A stretch of 64,000 nt of DNA from a virus. The translations under genes were made by a program, and so were the position numbers. Positions 19,773 to 28,879 of the stretch are shown piece after piece. Within the stretch, counting starts at the first letter, position 1; each line of letters opens with the position of its first letter. The stretch is from positions 1 to 64,000 of the IMG/VR virus record IMGVR_UViG_3300032084_002349. One strand, written 5' to 3'. The notes beneath the pieces were generated by a model. The model did no database searches, was not told the DNA's origin, and was given only the letters and a program-made list of their open reading frames with translations.

Positions 19773-20445
19773 AACAAAAATCCACTAAGGATCCCACTCG
19801 TTCTTGTACCACCTGATCATCTATATTAAAACCTTTAATAATTTGAAAGTTTATGACACTCATATCTTTCTTAATATTCTTAAAGCCTCTCTTGATACTT
19901 ACCCCGTACTGCAATAAATTGGTCAAAATATTATTGTTTTTAATTGAATTATGGTATAAAGTAATTAATAAACAGGAATACAATAAAAACTCTAAATTAA
20001 ATTTATATTTAATATACTGATAAAAATAATAACTAATTACATCATCTACACGAGGGGTTTTAAAACTTATCCCATTATATGTGAAATCTACAGGTATATT
20101 ATTATATATTGTGTTTTGCTTAATAGCGTAAGTTCTATGCATAATCTTATAATTATAAAGATTTAAATAATTAAATGTGATGAGATTTTCATGTCTTTGT
20201 ATAGATTCAACATTACTTAATTTACTAACAAGATAAGATGATATATTTAAAAAGCTATAGTCATCAATAATAATAGAAGGGTCTGTTAGACGTTGTTTTT
20301 GTAAAAGAAATAACTCTTTAGAATATGTAAACAAATACAAAGCCAAGCCTTGTTCCATGTCTAAGGAGCAAACATATTCGTCTTTATTGTAATTGATAAA
20401 ATATGAAGAAAGTAATAAATTATATATATAGGTTTTATTGACCAT
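19762..20445 (-). CDS. unknown protein, Tyr/Asn/Ile-rich
   Basis: 227 aa, very AT-rich and rich in Tyr, Asn and Ile. No signal peptide; hydrophobic segments near residues 150-165 are too short and polar to call membrane spans. It lies between sulfotransferase-like and ERCC4-type genes with overlaps on both sides. Its base composition is more extreme than the terminase, suggesting a late insertion together with the sulfotransferase-like gene. Confidence 0.5.
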   Translation of the reverse strand: MVNKTYIYNLLLSSYFINYNKDEYVCSLDMEQGLALYLFTYSKELFLLQKQRLTDPSIIIDDYSFLNISSYLVSKLSNVESIQRHENLITFNYLNLYNYKIMHRTYAIKQNTIYNNIPVDFTYNGISFKTPRVDDVISYYFYQYIKYKFNLEFLLYSCLLITLYHNSIKNNNILTNLLQYGVSIKRGFKNIKKDMSVINFQIIKGFNIDDQVVQERVGSLVDFCYDF

Positions 20446-21037
20446 ACAAAGTATTATATATGGGGAAATCCTGTAAAATTTGATCTTTCAAGTCTGAAAT
20501 ATCTAACTCCTTTTTATTTTGATTAACATTAATAGTAGGAAACCTTATAGGAATTCTATGCTTCATAAATAAATAATCTATAAGAGAGTCAGTATTATGT
20601 AAAGAAAAGAATTTTATATTAACAAAATCCCTCATATGTAAAAATATATTGTCTGTAAACATCTTATAATGTATAGTATTCCTCATATCTTCAACACAAG
20701 AAAACTTATGATATCTATTATTCTGCCTATTCATATCATAACAATATAAACTAATAAATAAATCTATAGGATTTCTTAATAAACATATAAATGTATATTC
20801 TTGAATATTTTGCTTTTTAACTTCTTGAATATATGTAATAGCTCCATGAAGATTAACATGTAAATAGTTAGGATGGTGATAGTCGAAATTTAAGTTATGT
20901 AAATTTTTATTACTAACAAAAATATCTTCTTTCTTCCAGCGTTTATGTAAGGGTCTAGTGATAGCCCTAACTAAAGATCTGCTACCGCACTTTGGTTTTT
21001 CTAAGAAACATAACCTGTGTTCATGTAAAATAATCAT
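20435..21037 (-). CDS. sulfotransferase-like protein
   Basis: 200 aa. EKPKCGSRSLVRAI (residues 13-26) resembles the PAPS 5-prime-phosphosulfate loop, and CLLRNPIDLFISLY (85-98) matches the 3-prime-phosphate-binding RNPxDRxxSxY motif, with Ile in place of the usual Arg after RNP and a leucine-phenylalanine pair following. These are hallmarks of Golgi-type and bacterial carbohydrate sulfotransferases. It sits in the packaging region between HNH nuclease and an unknown gene, an odd position for a sugar-modifying enzyme, and could be a moron. It overlaps both neighbours. A second sulfotransferase lies at 56908-57531. Confidence 0.7.
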   Translation of the reverse strand: MIILHEHRLCFLEKPKCGSRSLVRAITRPLHKRWKKEDIFVSNKNLHNLNFDYHHPNYLHVNLHGAITYIQEVKKQNIQEYTFICLLRNPIDLFISLYCYDMNRQNNRYHKFSCVEDMRNTIHYKMFTDNIFLHMRDFVNIKFFSLHNTDSLIDYLFMKHRIPIRFPTINVNQNKKELDISDLKDQILQDFPIYNTLYGQ

Positions 21038-21297
21038 TTTTTATGCTCTCCTATTATCTTAAAGAAAAACATTTCATAATTTTCTTCATTATCTTTAATA
21101 AGATCATGATGCTGTTTACATAAAGTAATACCATTATCTAAATGGAATCTTAATCCTGGATAATCTGACCATTTTTTGATATGGTGGGCATTAAGCTTTC
21201 TCCTGCTAGAACAACCAGGCCACTGACAGCTATGCCTGTCTCTAGCAAAAATTTTCTTTATCCATTGTTTATATTGATTATCATAAAATCTACGCAT
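21034..21297 (-). CDS. HNH endonuclease
   Basis: 87 aa, a complete small HNH domain: C24 and C29 (CQWPGC), the HH pair at 38-39, N55 and a CKQHH motif at 60-64. Small HNH proteins beside terminase genes are required for packaging cleavage in several long-tailed phages. It overlaps its neighbours by 4 and 8 bases, so it is part of the packaging operon and not a free homing endonuclease. Confidence 0.85.
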   Translation of the reverse strand: MRRFYDNQYKQWIKKIFARDRHSCQWPGCSSRRKLNAHHIKKWSDYPGLRFHLDNGITLCKQHHDLIKDNEENYEMFFFKIIGEHKK

Positions 21298-22117
21298 CTT
21301 CCTGTTCTCTTTTAGCTGATTCGTGGTTAAGGATTGGTCTATCGTATTCTTCGTCTTGATATTGATGAGCGTCTTGTAATTGATTTTTAAATTGCTTAGT
21401 AGCTAATTTCATAATTTCTAACTGACGACCTTCGCTTTCTCTAATGCTTTCATCTTCTAGCATTCTAATAAGGCCCGTCCAGCTGCTTTTACCATCTTCA
21501 ATACGTTTGATTCGCTGTTCTCTTGTTGCTTTAAGATCTTTACTAATTTTTTGTTGTTCCGAAAGGAGCTTAGTATATTCATTAGTGTAACTAGCAATAC
21601 TATTTCTAGCAAAACTCAACTGTGTTTCAAGATTTGCTAGCTTAGCAGTGTCTCTATCCGCCTCTGGTATTTCATACTCAAAATCAACTTTTTTCTGTAG
21701 TTTTGTCGTTTCTGCTATATGTCTTTTTCTTTCCTTCATACTTCGATTGATAAGTATATCGATAGTAATAAACTGTTTGATCTGCAACTCTTCTGCTGGC
21801 AAAACATCTTCTCTAAATTGCTTTATTAAATTAACCCAAGTATTTTCAAAATAACTCAACTCACCAGTATCTATATCAAATTGCTTACACACCTCAGACC
21901 AAAAAGATTTGGATCTTAATTTTATCTTTAATATTTCTACTTCATCAAACTCTTCTTTAGGTTGTAAAAGATTGTTTTTTTCTATATATTTTTTAACTGG
22001 AGCAGTATTTCTATTTAAATGTTCAGCTATTTGTTCTATAGATACATCATGCACATTATCTTTTATATATTTTTCTTCTGATAATGATAACTGACCTCTT
22101 TTTTTACTCATTTTCAT
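21290..22117 (-). CDS. probable terminase small subunit
   Basis: 275 aa. Residues 10-50 form a helix-turn-helix (SIEQIAEHLNRNTAPVKKYI), typical of small-terminase DNA binding. Residues 130-215 are a long charged coiled coil, and the C-terminus is helical. Position upstream of HNH and large terminase in one operon supports a packaging-initiation role, though four genes intervene before the large subunit. Identification is by architecture and synteny only. Confidence 0.6.
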   Translation of the reverse strand: MKMSKKRGQLSLSEEKYIKDNVHDVSIEQIAEHLNRNTAPVKKYIEKNNLLQPKEEFDEVEILKIKLRSKSFWSEVCKQFDIDTGELSYFENTWVNLIKQFREDVLPAEELQIKQFITIDILINRSMKERKRHIAETTKLQKKVDFEYEIPEADRDTAKLANLETQLSFARNSIASYTNEYTKLLSEQQKISKDLKATREQRIKRIEDGKSSWTGLIRMLEDESIRESEGRQLEIMKLATKQFKNQLQDAHQYQDEEYDRPILNHESAKREQEDA

Positions 22118-22742
22118 TATCCTTATTATCTTTATTCTTATTTTTGTCTATAAAGCGTCGTTTAATATAATTTTGTAATTTAACTTTATCATTTTTAGCA
22201 ACCTTCATACCATGTTTTAATTTTAAGTATGTATTTCTATATTTGATAGGTAGTGTGTCTTCGATCTGATCAATAACCTCAGAATTCATAATATCTCTTA
22301 AGAAGTCTTTTTTATTTTGAGGATCTTTACCATCAATATAAGATGGCTGCATAATATTCTTTTTGCTATCGTTTCTTTTAAACCAAACTTTATAAGCATT
22401 ACAATTTAATTTATCTTTAAATTGAGCGCAATCAGAAACCTCGTCATTAGGTTGGTATAAAGGACACGTTAAACAAGGCTTATCTGGTCTTTGGTAATTA
22501 TCTCGTTTATAGTTGAAAAGGCGATTTCTAACATGTGTCCATAAAAAGTTTTCTAAAGGTCTAGAATGGTCGTACTTTTTAAGTCCTTCTAGAGCAAAAA
22601 CAGCTGCCTGCTGTTTCATATCTTCTATATCATGGTAGCCGAATCTGAATTTATATACCAGTTTTTTGGTTATAATATCTAGGGTTTCTAGAAATTGTTC
22701 ATCTGAAACCTTAGGTTGTTTCTGCTGCTTTTTTTTGCTCAT
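22104..22742 (-). CDS. sigma-70 region 2-like protein with Cys cluster
   Basis: 212 aa. Residues about 24-83 resemble sigma-70 region 2: YHDIEDMKQQAAVFALEGLKKYD then FLWTHVRNRLFNYKRDN, the core-binding and -10-recognition helices. It is followed by a four-cysteine segment (C90, C93, C105, C114) that could bind zinc, and a basic C-terminus. No clear region 4 is seen. It may direct host RNA polymerase to phage promoters, like other phage sigma factors. It overlaps small-terminase and a 53-aa gene, so it would be made together with the structural operon. Confidence 0.7.
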   Translation of the reverse strand: MSKKKQQKQPKVSDEQFLETLDIITKKLVYKFRFGYHDIEDMKQQAAVFALEGLKKYDHSRPLENFLWTHVRNRLFNYKRDNYQRPDKPCLTCPLYQPNDEVSDCAQFKDKLNCNAYKVWFKRNDSKKNIMQPSYIDGKDPQNKKDFLRDIMNSEVIDQIEDTLPIKYRNTYLKLKHGMKVAKNDKVKLQNYIKRRFIDKNKNKDNKDNENE

Positions 22743-22872
22743 TCAGTAATTCTTCAATACTTTTTGTTTCCTGTTCCTCATTTAAATCCTTATCTAAGCT
22801 AAGTTCCAATTCCTCAGATGCTACAACTTTAACCGAAGATCCAGCAATATTTGTATAAGTCTGATTTTTCAT
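22711..22872 (-). CDS. small acidic protein, unknown
   Basis: 53 aa, starting MKNQTYTNIAGSSVKVV and then Glu/Leu-rich. The ATG at 22872 follows an AGAAAG stretch; its end overlaps the start of the sigma-like gene by 32 bases. Such tight overlap suggests translational coupling or an anti-sigma or cofactor role, which is speculative. Confidence 0.5.
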   Translation of the reverse strand: MKNQTYTNIAGSSVKVVASEELELSLDKDLNEEQETKSIEELLNEQKKAAETT

Positions 22873-22957
22873 AATATTCTTTCTTTGCTAAACGTAGAAA
22901 ACTCTCTATAATAGTATTGTAGTTAATACTTACACCAAAGTAAAGCGAGATATCTTT

Positions 22958-23149
22958 ATGAATAGATTATATAGAAGATGGAGAGATGAAGATGTGGAAT
23001 TTATTAAAAATAATTATATTAAAATGACCGACAATTCTATTGCTGTTACACTATCTAGAATCACAGGAGATAATATATCTACAGATATGATTAGAAGGCA
23101 AAGGCGTAAATATCGTTTGTCTAGACCCAAAGGCAGACCCTCTAATTAA
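22958..23149 (+). CDS. small basic HTH (Myb-like) protein
   Basis: 63 aa, highly basic, with a Myb or homeodomain-like helix-turn-helix (WRDEDVEFIKNNYIKM then IAVTLSRITG and IRRQRRKYRLSRPKG). It is the only plus-strand gene within the left arm, and its tail overlaps the 3-prime end of a Cys-rich gene by 4 bases. The upstream 85 bases contain a CTATAATAG -10-like box. It may be a regulator. The C-terminal modules of the nuclease at 29672-31156 look similar. Confidence 0.6.
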   Translation: MNRLYRRWRDEDVEFIKNNYIKMTDNSIAVTLSRITGDNISTDMIRRQRRKYRLSRPKGRPSN

Positions 23150-23991
23150 GGTAGAAGGTCTACATCGAGTAAAGCTGATGCATAGCTAGGAACACAACTA
23201 CATGTCTCATCATCAAAAGTTTCATCTGAAGCACAGATTGCTTTAGGCTGAGGACAAGCACAACCACAACCTACGTCATCTCTGACATGATTTTCAGGGC
23301 ATGGTGTAGGACAAGGATCACAAGAACAAGTACCTGGGGAGAACTTCTCACCTTTAGCACAAGGAGTTTCAAGCTCAGCTAAAGCACAGAAGCAACTGCA
23401 ATCTTCAGCTTTTAAATCCGGAGTATCTTCTGGGCAAGAATTACCACCATCAGGATCGTCTTTATCACATTTACACTCACATGTATCATCATCTCGATCT
23501 GGCAGGGCTGCATCTTCGCAAGTGTTCGTACATGGACCGCACGAGCAAGAGTCTGGATCTAATTCTGGGTTAGGGGCTGAGCAATCATCCTCGGTTTTTG
23601 TACATTTACAATCGCAGATTTCTGATATAAATGTCTTAGGAGCACAAGTGTCAGCATCCTTGGTGCATTTACATGCGCAAATAGCAGTATCAAATTCAGG
23701 AACATTTGGAGGACATTCTCCTTCCCAAGTATTGGCTGTCATAACGCCATCTTCATCAAATTCAGGTGTGTATTCACCAATTTGACCAGCTCTACCGGGA
23801 TCACACTCACACGCACAAGCACCTACAGGTCCTGGTAATCTACCATGAACAGGATGAGGATCATTAGCAGGACATTCTTCAATACCTTCGTCAATATCAC
23901 ATCTACAACATGGTCCTTGTACAGCATCTGGTATTACATTAGGCTTATCTGAAGGACAATTGCATCCTCCGCAACATATAAGAACTGTCAT
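23146..23991 (-). CDS. Cys-rich repeat virion protein 2
   Basis: 281 aa with 42 cysteines by my count. It is built of about nine repeats in which a CxCxC cluster is followed by 8-20 residues and another Cys (for example EDCSCFC, DTCECKC, ETCSCVP). No signal peptide. It ends SYASALLDVDLLP, resembling the end of the 314-aa paralogue at 25638-26582. Disulfide- or metal-rich repeats plus position directly after a fibre-like gene suggest a rigid tail spike or adhesin. The virion assembles in a reducing cytoplasm, so the cysteines could bind metal first. Function inferred. Confidence 0.6.
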   Translation of the reverse strand: MTVLICCGGCNCPSDKPNVIPDAVQGPCCRCDIDEGIEECPANDPHPVHGRLPGPVGACACECDPGRAGQIGEYTPEFDEDGVMTANTWEGECPPNVPEFDTAICACKCTKDADTCAPKTFISEICDCKCTKTEDDCSAPNPELDPDSCSCGPCTNTCEDAALPDRDDDTCECKCDKDDPDGGNSCPEDTPDLKAEDCSCFCALAELETPCAKGEKFSPGTCSCDPCPTPCPENHVRDDVGCGCACPQPKAICASDETFDDETCSCVPSYASALLDVDLLP

Positions 23992-23996
23992 AAGAG

Positions 23997-25394
23997 TTAC
24001 TCCTCTTCCTTAATAGTGTGTGTGAATATACGATTGTTAGGTGTTGGACCAACTATCGCAGAAGGATTATAAAATCTACTAGCATCTGGAGTACTACTTC
24101 CATAAGATGGTAGCATCTGTAAATCAGCCTTAAGTTTTAAGTCGTAAGTTATATCAAAAGTGTTTGCAACATATTCATATAGTCTAGTAACATAATTAGG
24201 TTTATAAATATGTAAATCATAATCAGTAACGGCACCATAGCCAACACCCTTATTCATAACGTAGATAGAATCTAAAGAAAACTTATCTAAATTCTCAACA
24301 GCATAAACACCTGGATTATCCGTTTCATAATATAATGTATAGTCTATAAGATCTGAGTCTGCATCATAACCTGATAATGGTCTGATAGTACCCACACCAC
24401 CTTCTGTAAAAGGAAATCCATCAGAACTATCTAAAGAAACACTATCTACAGCATAACTATTATTAACAGTAACAGTGGCTCCGCTACCAACAACACTTCT
24501 AGAAGGCGAATCGTAAGTAACAGTAGGCGCTGAGGTAAAACTAGAACCTTGAGTTACCATAACGATATCTCTAATAGCTCCTTGATTATCAACAGATGTC
24601 ACTTTTATAGAACCTCCGTTACTCACTGAAAATGTATCACCAGCTTGATAACCAGAACCACCAGTAATAGTAAAACTGGTAGTTTTCATTTCTGCGTCTA
24701 ATGATATATTATAATTAACAGTAATAGTAGGTTTAACAATATTTGATGCGTCTATATCATCCCAGTAACCTTCGAGCGGATATATTGTGTATGTTGTTCC
24801 TATTTTATAACCCGAGCTAGGATTAACATAGTTTTCATCTGATGGTTCAGCAGAAACTGCTGTTAATACTGATGCAATTCTTGGTCGTGAGTTGAAATTA
24901 GTACCATTTACTATATCATAACTATATCCTAATCTTTCGCTTAGCTCTGCTTTGGTCCCAGAAGAAACATTAGCTGTATTCATACCATCGGTGCTTGTAT
25001 CAATACTTTCTGTGCTTAATAAATTTACACCTGAAGCATTAGTGGGAGTGTCAGCAACAATATCGTATTCAATAATTGTATTTCCTTTACCACCTACTCT
25101 TGAATAACAAGGAATAACAACATAAACACTAGAAGCAGAAAAACTTCCAGATTTATCTGAAGCTGTAACAAATTCTATACTTTCGTCATTAAATTTAGAT
25201 ACAGTAAACAACTCCGCTTCTCTAAAAGTCGGAGTAGCTACGCTAGTTCCGATTGGAATTCTAAGATATAAACCATAAGTAATATCTTTTCTTGTATCAT
25301 CTACAGCAAAAGAAGAACTATCTACTCCGTAAGGATAAGATATTAATGAATATTCGTCATTGTAAATTTGATACATAGTTTTTGAGTCATTCAT
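23997..25394 (-). CDS. fibre-like structural protein 2
   Basis: 465 aa. Residues about 240-310 hold beta-repeat motifs of the form GGSGYQAGDTFSV and GSSFTSAPTVTY followed by GSGATVTV, typical of phage tail fibre and baseplate-edge proteins. Related to the 393-aa protein at 26603-27781, which carries the same GYxxGxxF and TxxPSVTYxGSxGSGATITI repeats. Each of the two is followed by its own Cys-rich partner, indicating a duplicated two-gene block. Confidence 0.6.
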   Translation of the reverse strand: MNDSKTMYQIYNDEYSLISYPYGVDSSSFAVDDTRKDITYGLYLRIPIGTSVATPTFREAELFTVSKFNDESIEFVTASDKSGSFSASSVYVVIPCYSRVGGKGNTIIEYDIVADTPTNASGVNLLSTESIDTSTDGMNTANVSSGTKAELSERLGYSYDIVNGTNFNSRPRIASVLTAVSAEPSDENYVNPSSGYKIGTTYTIYPLEGYWDDIDASNIVKPTITVNYNISLDAEMKTTSFTITGGSGYQAGDTFSVSNGGSIKVTSVDNQGAIRDIVMVTQGSSFTSAPTVTYDSPSRSVVGSGATVTVNNSYAVDSVSLDSSDGFPFTEGGVGTIRPLSGYDADSDLIDYTLYYETDNPGVYAVENLDKFSLDSIYVMNKGVGYGAVTDYDLHIYKPNYVTRLYEYVANTFDITYDLKLKADLQMLPSYGSSTPDASRFYNPSAIVGPTPNNRIFTHTIKEEE

Positions 25395-25582
25395 ATATCA
25401 GATCCCCCTGTTTGAACTTTAAGATTGTATGGACCCAAAAAGAATCTTGGTCTAGGATGTTGTATAGGATATACAACTTTGGTTTTGTCTTTTAATTGAG
25501 GTTCTGTACCCCTAGTAATAGATCTTTCGTTAAAATCTCTATCTATTCTAGATTTAATTTTACTTCCATAACTAATATTCAT
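25391..25582 (-). CDS. small basic structural-operon protein
   Basis: 63 aa, Arg/Lys/Pro-rich (HPRPRFFLGPYNLKV). It overlaps the fibre-like gene downstream by 4 bases. Function unknown; it has no counterpart in the other fibre and Cys-rich block. Confidence 0.5.
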   Translation of the reverse strand: MNISYGSKIKSRIDRDFNERSITRGTEPQLKDKTKVVYPIQHPRPRFFLGPYNLKVQTGGSDI

Positions 25583-25637
25583 ATAAAACCTCTTTTTATC
25601 GTATTAAGTAGTATCTTTTATTATATTACACCAATTG

Positions 25638-26582
25638 CTACGGAATTAACTCTTCACTCAAAAGACTTAAAACATAATCTTTTGGAACACACGAACAACT
25701 ATCTGGATCAAATTTCTCAGTAGCTTTATCACACGTAGGAGAAATAGTTTCTGAGGGACAGCGACAATAACATCCATCTCCTTTCACAAGAGGAGCTGAG
25801 CACTCAGCGTTACATACACATTTACAATTAGCAGGATCTAAAACATGATAATTTCCTGCTTGAGCTCCGGTACCAGTTTCTATGCTTTCACAATAGCCTG
25901 TCTCAGCTTTGCTACAAAAACACGAACAATCTTCTTTTTTTACATCTGGTTTGGCTGGTTCATCACATTCCACCTTATATGTATAACATTCACATCCACA
26001 TCCCGCGTGGTTGAAATGAGGTGCTGCAGGATCTTGGCAAGGCTCATCTGGATTTGCTTCTATTAAATCACATTGACATTTACACTCTTCTTCATTAAAA
26101 TCAGGCGTGAATCCTTCACATTCTTCTGGCTCTATATCACACTTACATTCACAGTCATATTTACCATTTACGACCCATTTAGGTTTTTTAGGATCTGGAC
26201 AAGGAAAACTTGATTCGCAAACACAATCACATCCCTTGTCAATAAACATTTTACCACCACTATCTCCAGCGCAAGTATCTGTTATAGTTCCATCATCTTC
26301 TTCATCAAGATAAGAACACCAACATCTACAATTCAAACTATCAAACTCTGTATGAATTCCCGGATTTGCCGCACAAATCTCATCTGAAGCGCCTTTACAT
26401 ATGCAACTGCAATTATCAGGATCTGGATGTCTCTCAGGAAGTTTTTTACCATGAACATCTGTGCAACTAGCACCCTCCTGATCGTAGAGACAACCACAAC
26501 AACCAGGACCGTGCGCAGTGCTCCAGGCTCCTGTTTTGGGTGCTTCAGGGCAAGTGCAATCATCAGTACAGCAACGGCTCAT
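25638..26582 (-). CDS. Cys-rich repeat virion protein 1
   Basis: 314 aa with 46 cysteines by my count. It has about ten repeats of a CxCxC cluster plus a spaced fourth Cys (DCECKC, GCGCEC, DCSCFC, NCKCVC). Between clusters lie acidic, Pro-containing loops of varied length, for example a CDEPAKPDVKKEDC segment. It ends PKDYVLSLLSEELIP, like its paralogue's end. It directly follows a fibre-like gene. EGF-like spacing is not exact. I infer a disulfide- or metal-stiffened host-contact protein. Confidence 0.6.
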   Translation of the reverse strand: MSRCCTDDCTCPEAPKTGAWSTAHGPGCCGCLYDQEGASCTDVHGKKLPERHPDPDNCSCICKGASDEICAANPGIHTEFDSLNCRCWCSYLDEEDDGTITDTCAGDSGGKMFIDKGCDCVCESSFPCPDPKKPKWVVNGKYDCECKCDIEPEECEGFTPDFNEEECKCQCDLIEANPDEPCQDPAAPHFNHAGCGCECYTYKVECDEPAKPDVKKEDCSCFCSKAETGYCESIETGTGAQAGNYHVLDPANCKCVCNAECSAPLVKGDGCYCRCPSETISPTCDKATEKFDPDSCSCVPKDYVLSLLSEELIP

Positions 26583-26602
26583 TTGGTAAGTCTCCTATAA
26601 AT

Positions 26603-27781
26603 TTACACGAAAAAAACTGGATCATTATTAGGTATAGTATCATCAATATCTATATACGCATTAATAGTAATATAATCGTTAAAATTATATTGTTTATTAT
26701 TATCAAATAACTTATAATCAGATTCACTGTTTAAATTATTACCTGCTTCTTTAATCTTACAATCTGCCAATATGAAATTATTTTTTATAGAAACACCAGA
26801 TTCTCTATATGATTCAGTAATTAATACTAATATCGCTTGAACAGTTGGATCATATTCAACACTAGCTAAACTTGATTTTACCCTATTAATACCACCAGGA
26901 TATGCTTCTCCACCATCATTAACTGTTACGCTACCTAATGTATAATTATCATTAATTGTGATTGTCGCTCCCGAACCATTAGAACCATTATAAGTTACAG
27001 ATGGTGTGTTAGTAAAACCATTATCTGAAGATACTAATATTATTTTTGTAATTGCTCTACTATTATAAGCTACTTCTGTAATTTGTATAATACCACTGCT
27101 ACCAGAAACACTATCTGTTACGGTAAAGGTTTCGCCTACTTGATAAGACTCGCCTCCGCTAATACTAACAGTACCACTATTCAAACTTAAATTACCAGTA
27201 ATACTAGCATCAGATAAACCGCCTATGGTAGTTCTAGCATCATTATTTGATAAAGTAAATACAGTACCTAATTTGTAACCAGATCCACCACTATAAATAT
27301 CGATACTATTGATTGTAGACATTAAAGAAATATCAAGAAAAATAGAATTCATAGAATCACTATCAATATAATGAAGATCTCTGGTATCGCTATAAAGATA
27401 GTCTTCCGTTAATGAATAAGAATTATTTCCTTGAAATAAACCTGATGCTACAACGCTAGAAAATTCTGGCCTATAAGTAGGAGAAGTAATATTAAATTCT
27501 ATAATAGCGGGTTGATCATCTTCATAATCTATACTAGATTCTATTAATCCATATATTTTAGAACCAGAATACGTCACATCACTTGTTTCTATAGAAATAG
27601 AATCTTCATGTACTTGAAAATACATATCTGTTTTAGTTTCATTTCCTGGATTTTTAATTAATAAATTTATACCTTTATCTACAACCTTGCCTGAGGAAAC
27701 AGTAAAAGTACTATCATCTGCTCCTTTAAAAGATAATCTAGTAGCAGTTTCATTTAAATTGATAGGTTGATAAATTGCCAT
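26603..27781 (-). CDS. fibre-like structural protein 1
   Basis: 393 aa from the ATG at 27781 (MAIYQPIN), preferred over an upstream hydrophobic extension because a purine-rich CAGAGAAAA lies before it. The middle third holds beta-repeats (GGSGYKLGTVFTLSN, GGESYQVGETFTVTD, NTPSVTYNGSNGSGATITI). It is paralogous to 23997-25394. Likely a fibre or baseplate-attached protein. Confidence 0.6.
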   Translation of the reverse strand: MAIYQPINLNETATRLSFKGADDSTFTVSSGKVVDKGINLLIKNPGNETKTDMYFQVHEDSISIETSDVTYSGSKIYGLIESSIDYEDDQPAIIEFNITSPTYRPEFSSVVASGLFQGNNSYSLTEDYLYSDTRDLHYIDSDSMNSIFLDISLMSTINSIDIYSGGSGYKLGTVFTLSNNDARTTIGGLSDASITGNLSLNSGTVSISGGESYQVGETFTVTDSVSGSSGIIQITEVAYNSRAITKIILVSSDNGFTNTPSVTYNGSNGSGATITINDNYTLGSVTVNDGGEAYPGGINRVKSSLASVEYDPTVQAILVLITESYRESGVSIKNNFILADCKIKEAGNNLNSESDYKLFDNNKQYNFNDYITINAYIDIDDTIPNNDPVFFV

Positions 27782-27819
27782 AATTTTTATTTTCTCTGTT
27801 TTGTAAAGTAATATTAGTA

Positions 27820-28752
27820 TTAAAAACAACCTACTGAGGCAGTGCAATTTACCGCAACAGAAATTCTACCACAATTAGGATCGGGCATTTCTGCTAAAGC
27901 AGCCTTATATGCTTTGATCGCATTTGCTCGGGCTGCACCAAAAGCAGCTACTGCTTGACCTGCCACAGCAGCCATAGCCGCTCCAGCAAGACCTGCTGTA
28001 GGATAACCATTATCTATAGCAGTACCTGTGGAATGAGCAGTGTCAGAAAAAACATTTTGCTCGTTACCTGTGCCTTTGCATAATGTTGCAGAACCTGGTC
28101 CTGACCCATTACCGAAAGGAATTCCACAAACGTGACAAGCTTCCATCTTGTATGCATATTGCGTACTTCCATCGTAGCAATTAGGAGGCATTGGTAGGTC
28201 TCGTCCTATAGGTTGAGCTGTTGATGTTCTATTACCATCTCCGTCTACTAATTCCATATTCATAGATGTTTTCTGTAATGTTACTGACTGAGGACCAGTC
28301 AAGTATGGAGCATGATAACTGAAAGTCTTTGTTATACTACCGCTATTACCACAATTGGTTTTGCCTCCAAAGATGCTACCAGGTTCTCTATAAACAACAG
28401 TAACACTTCCTGAAACTGTTAAACTACAAGTACCGGTTGTAAAAGTAGCATTTGAATTTCCTGAGCAAGCTGTCAGACCAGCTGCTTCGCTTTGAACTAC
28501 TTGCGCGAATTGTTCGGCTGTGTAGGGGGTACAACCGGACCCGGTCCTACCGTATGCAAGAGGGCTCCATGATTTGCGAACGTAATTTTTTATTGATGTT
28601 GGAGGTGATTTTATAGATATGCCTTTAAGAACATCATCATCAAAAGTAACCTTAGTTACGGTTGTGACAGCACTGCCCTCAGATACAGCACAATCAGATA
28701 CATCACAAGCAAAGTCATTATTCTTAAATGTTCCTAAAACTACTTCAGCCAT
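27820..28752 (-). CDS. virion-region protein with scattered cysteines
   Basis: 310 aa from the ATG at 28752 (MAEVVLGTF), which has AAGGGT about 8 bases upstream. It is Gly/Ser/Thr-rich and beta-like with about 17 Cys, a CHVCG motif near residue 215 and an Ala-rich hydrophobic helix near 255-285 that could cross a membrane. It starts the fibre and Cys-rich block, so a tail-tip or adhesin role is plausible. No family recognised. Confidence 0.55.
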   Translation of the reverse strand: MAEVVLGTFKNNDFACDVSDCAVSEGSAVTTVTKVTFDDDVLKGISIKSPPTSIKNYVRKSWSPLAYGRTGSGCTPYTAEQFAQVVQSEAAGLTACSGNSNATFTTGTCSLTVSGSVTVVYREPGSIFGGKTNCGNSGSITKTFSYHAPYLTGPQSVTLQKTSMNMELVDGDGNRTSTAQPIGRDLPMPPNCYDGSTQYAYKMEACHVCGIPFGNGSGPGSATLCKGTGNEQNVFSDTAHSTGTAIDNGYPTAGLAGAAMAAVAGQAVAAFGAARANAIKAYKAALAEMPDPNCGRISVAVNCTASVGCF

Positions 28753-28817
28753 ATTTTTACCCTTGATGTTCAATGTCATATAAGATGCGTATGTTTTTTA
28801 TATACACCAATATATAA

Positions 28818-28847
28818 ATAAAAAGAGGCTGCATTTCTGCAACCTCT
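28818..28847 (-). terminator. intrinsic terminator after first leftward gene
   Basis: On the minus strand AGAGG(T)TGCA, a GAAA loop and TGCAGCCTCT form a near-perfect stem followed by TTTTTATTTAT. It lies 33 bases past the 200-aa gene, so that gene may be made in excess over the rest of the leftward operon. Confidence 0.8.
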
Positions 28848-28879
28848 TCTCTTAGAGAAAGAAACAATAATTTAAAAAA

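Noticed and set aside
23146-26582. Cys-rich proteins as true EGF or Notch-type domains
   Set aside because: Spacing CxCxC...C is regular but does not match EGF six-Cys spacing; no signal peptide. Left as unclassified repeats.
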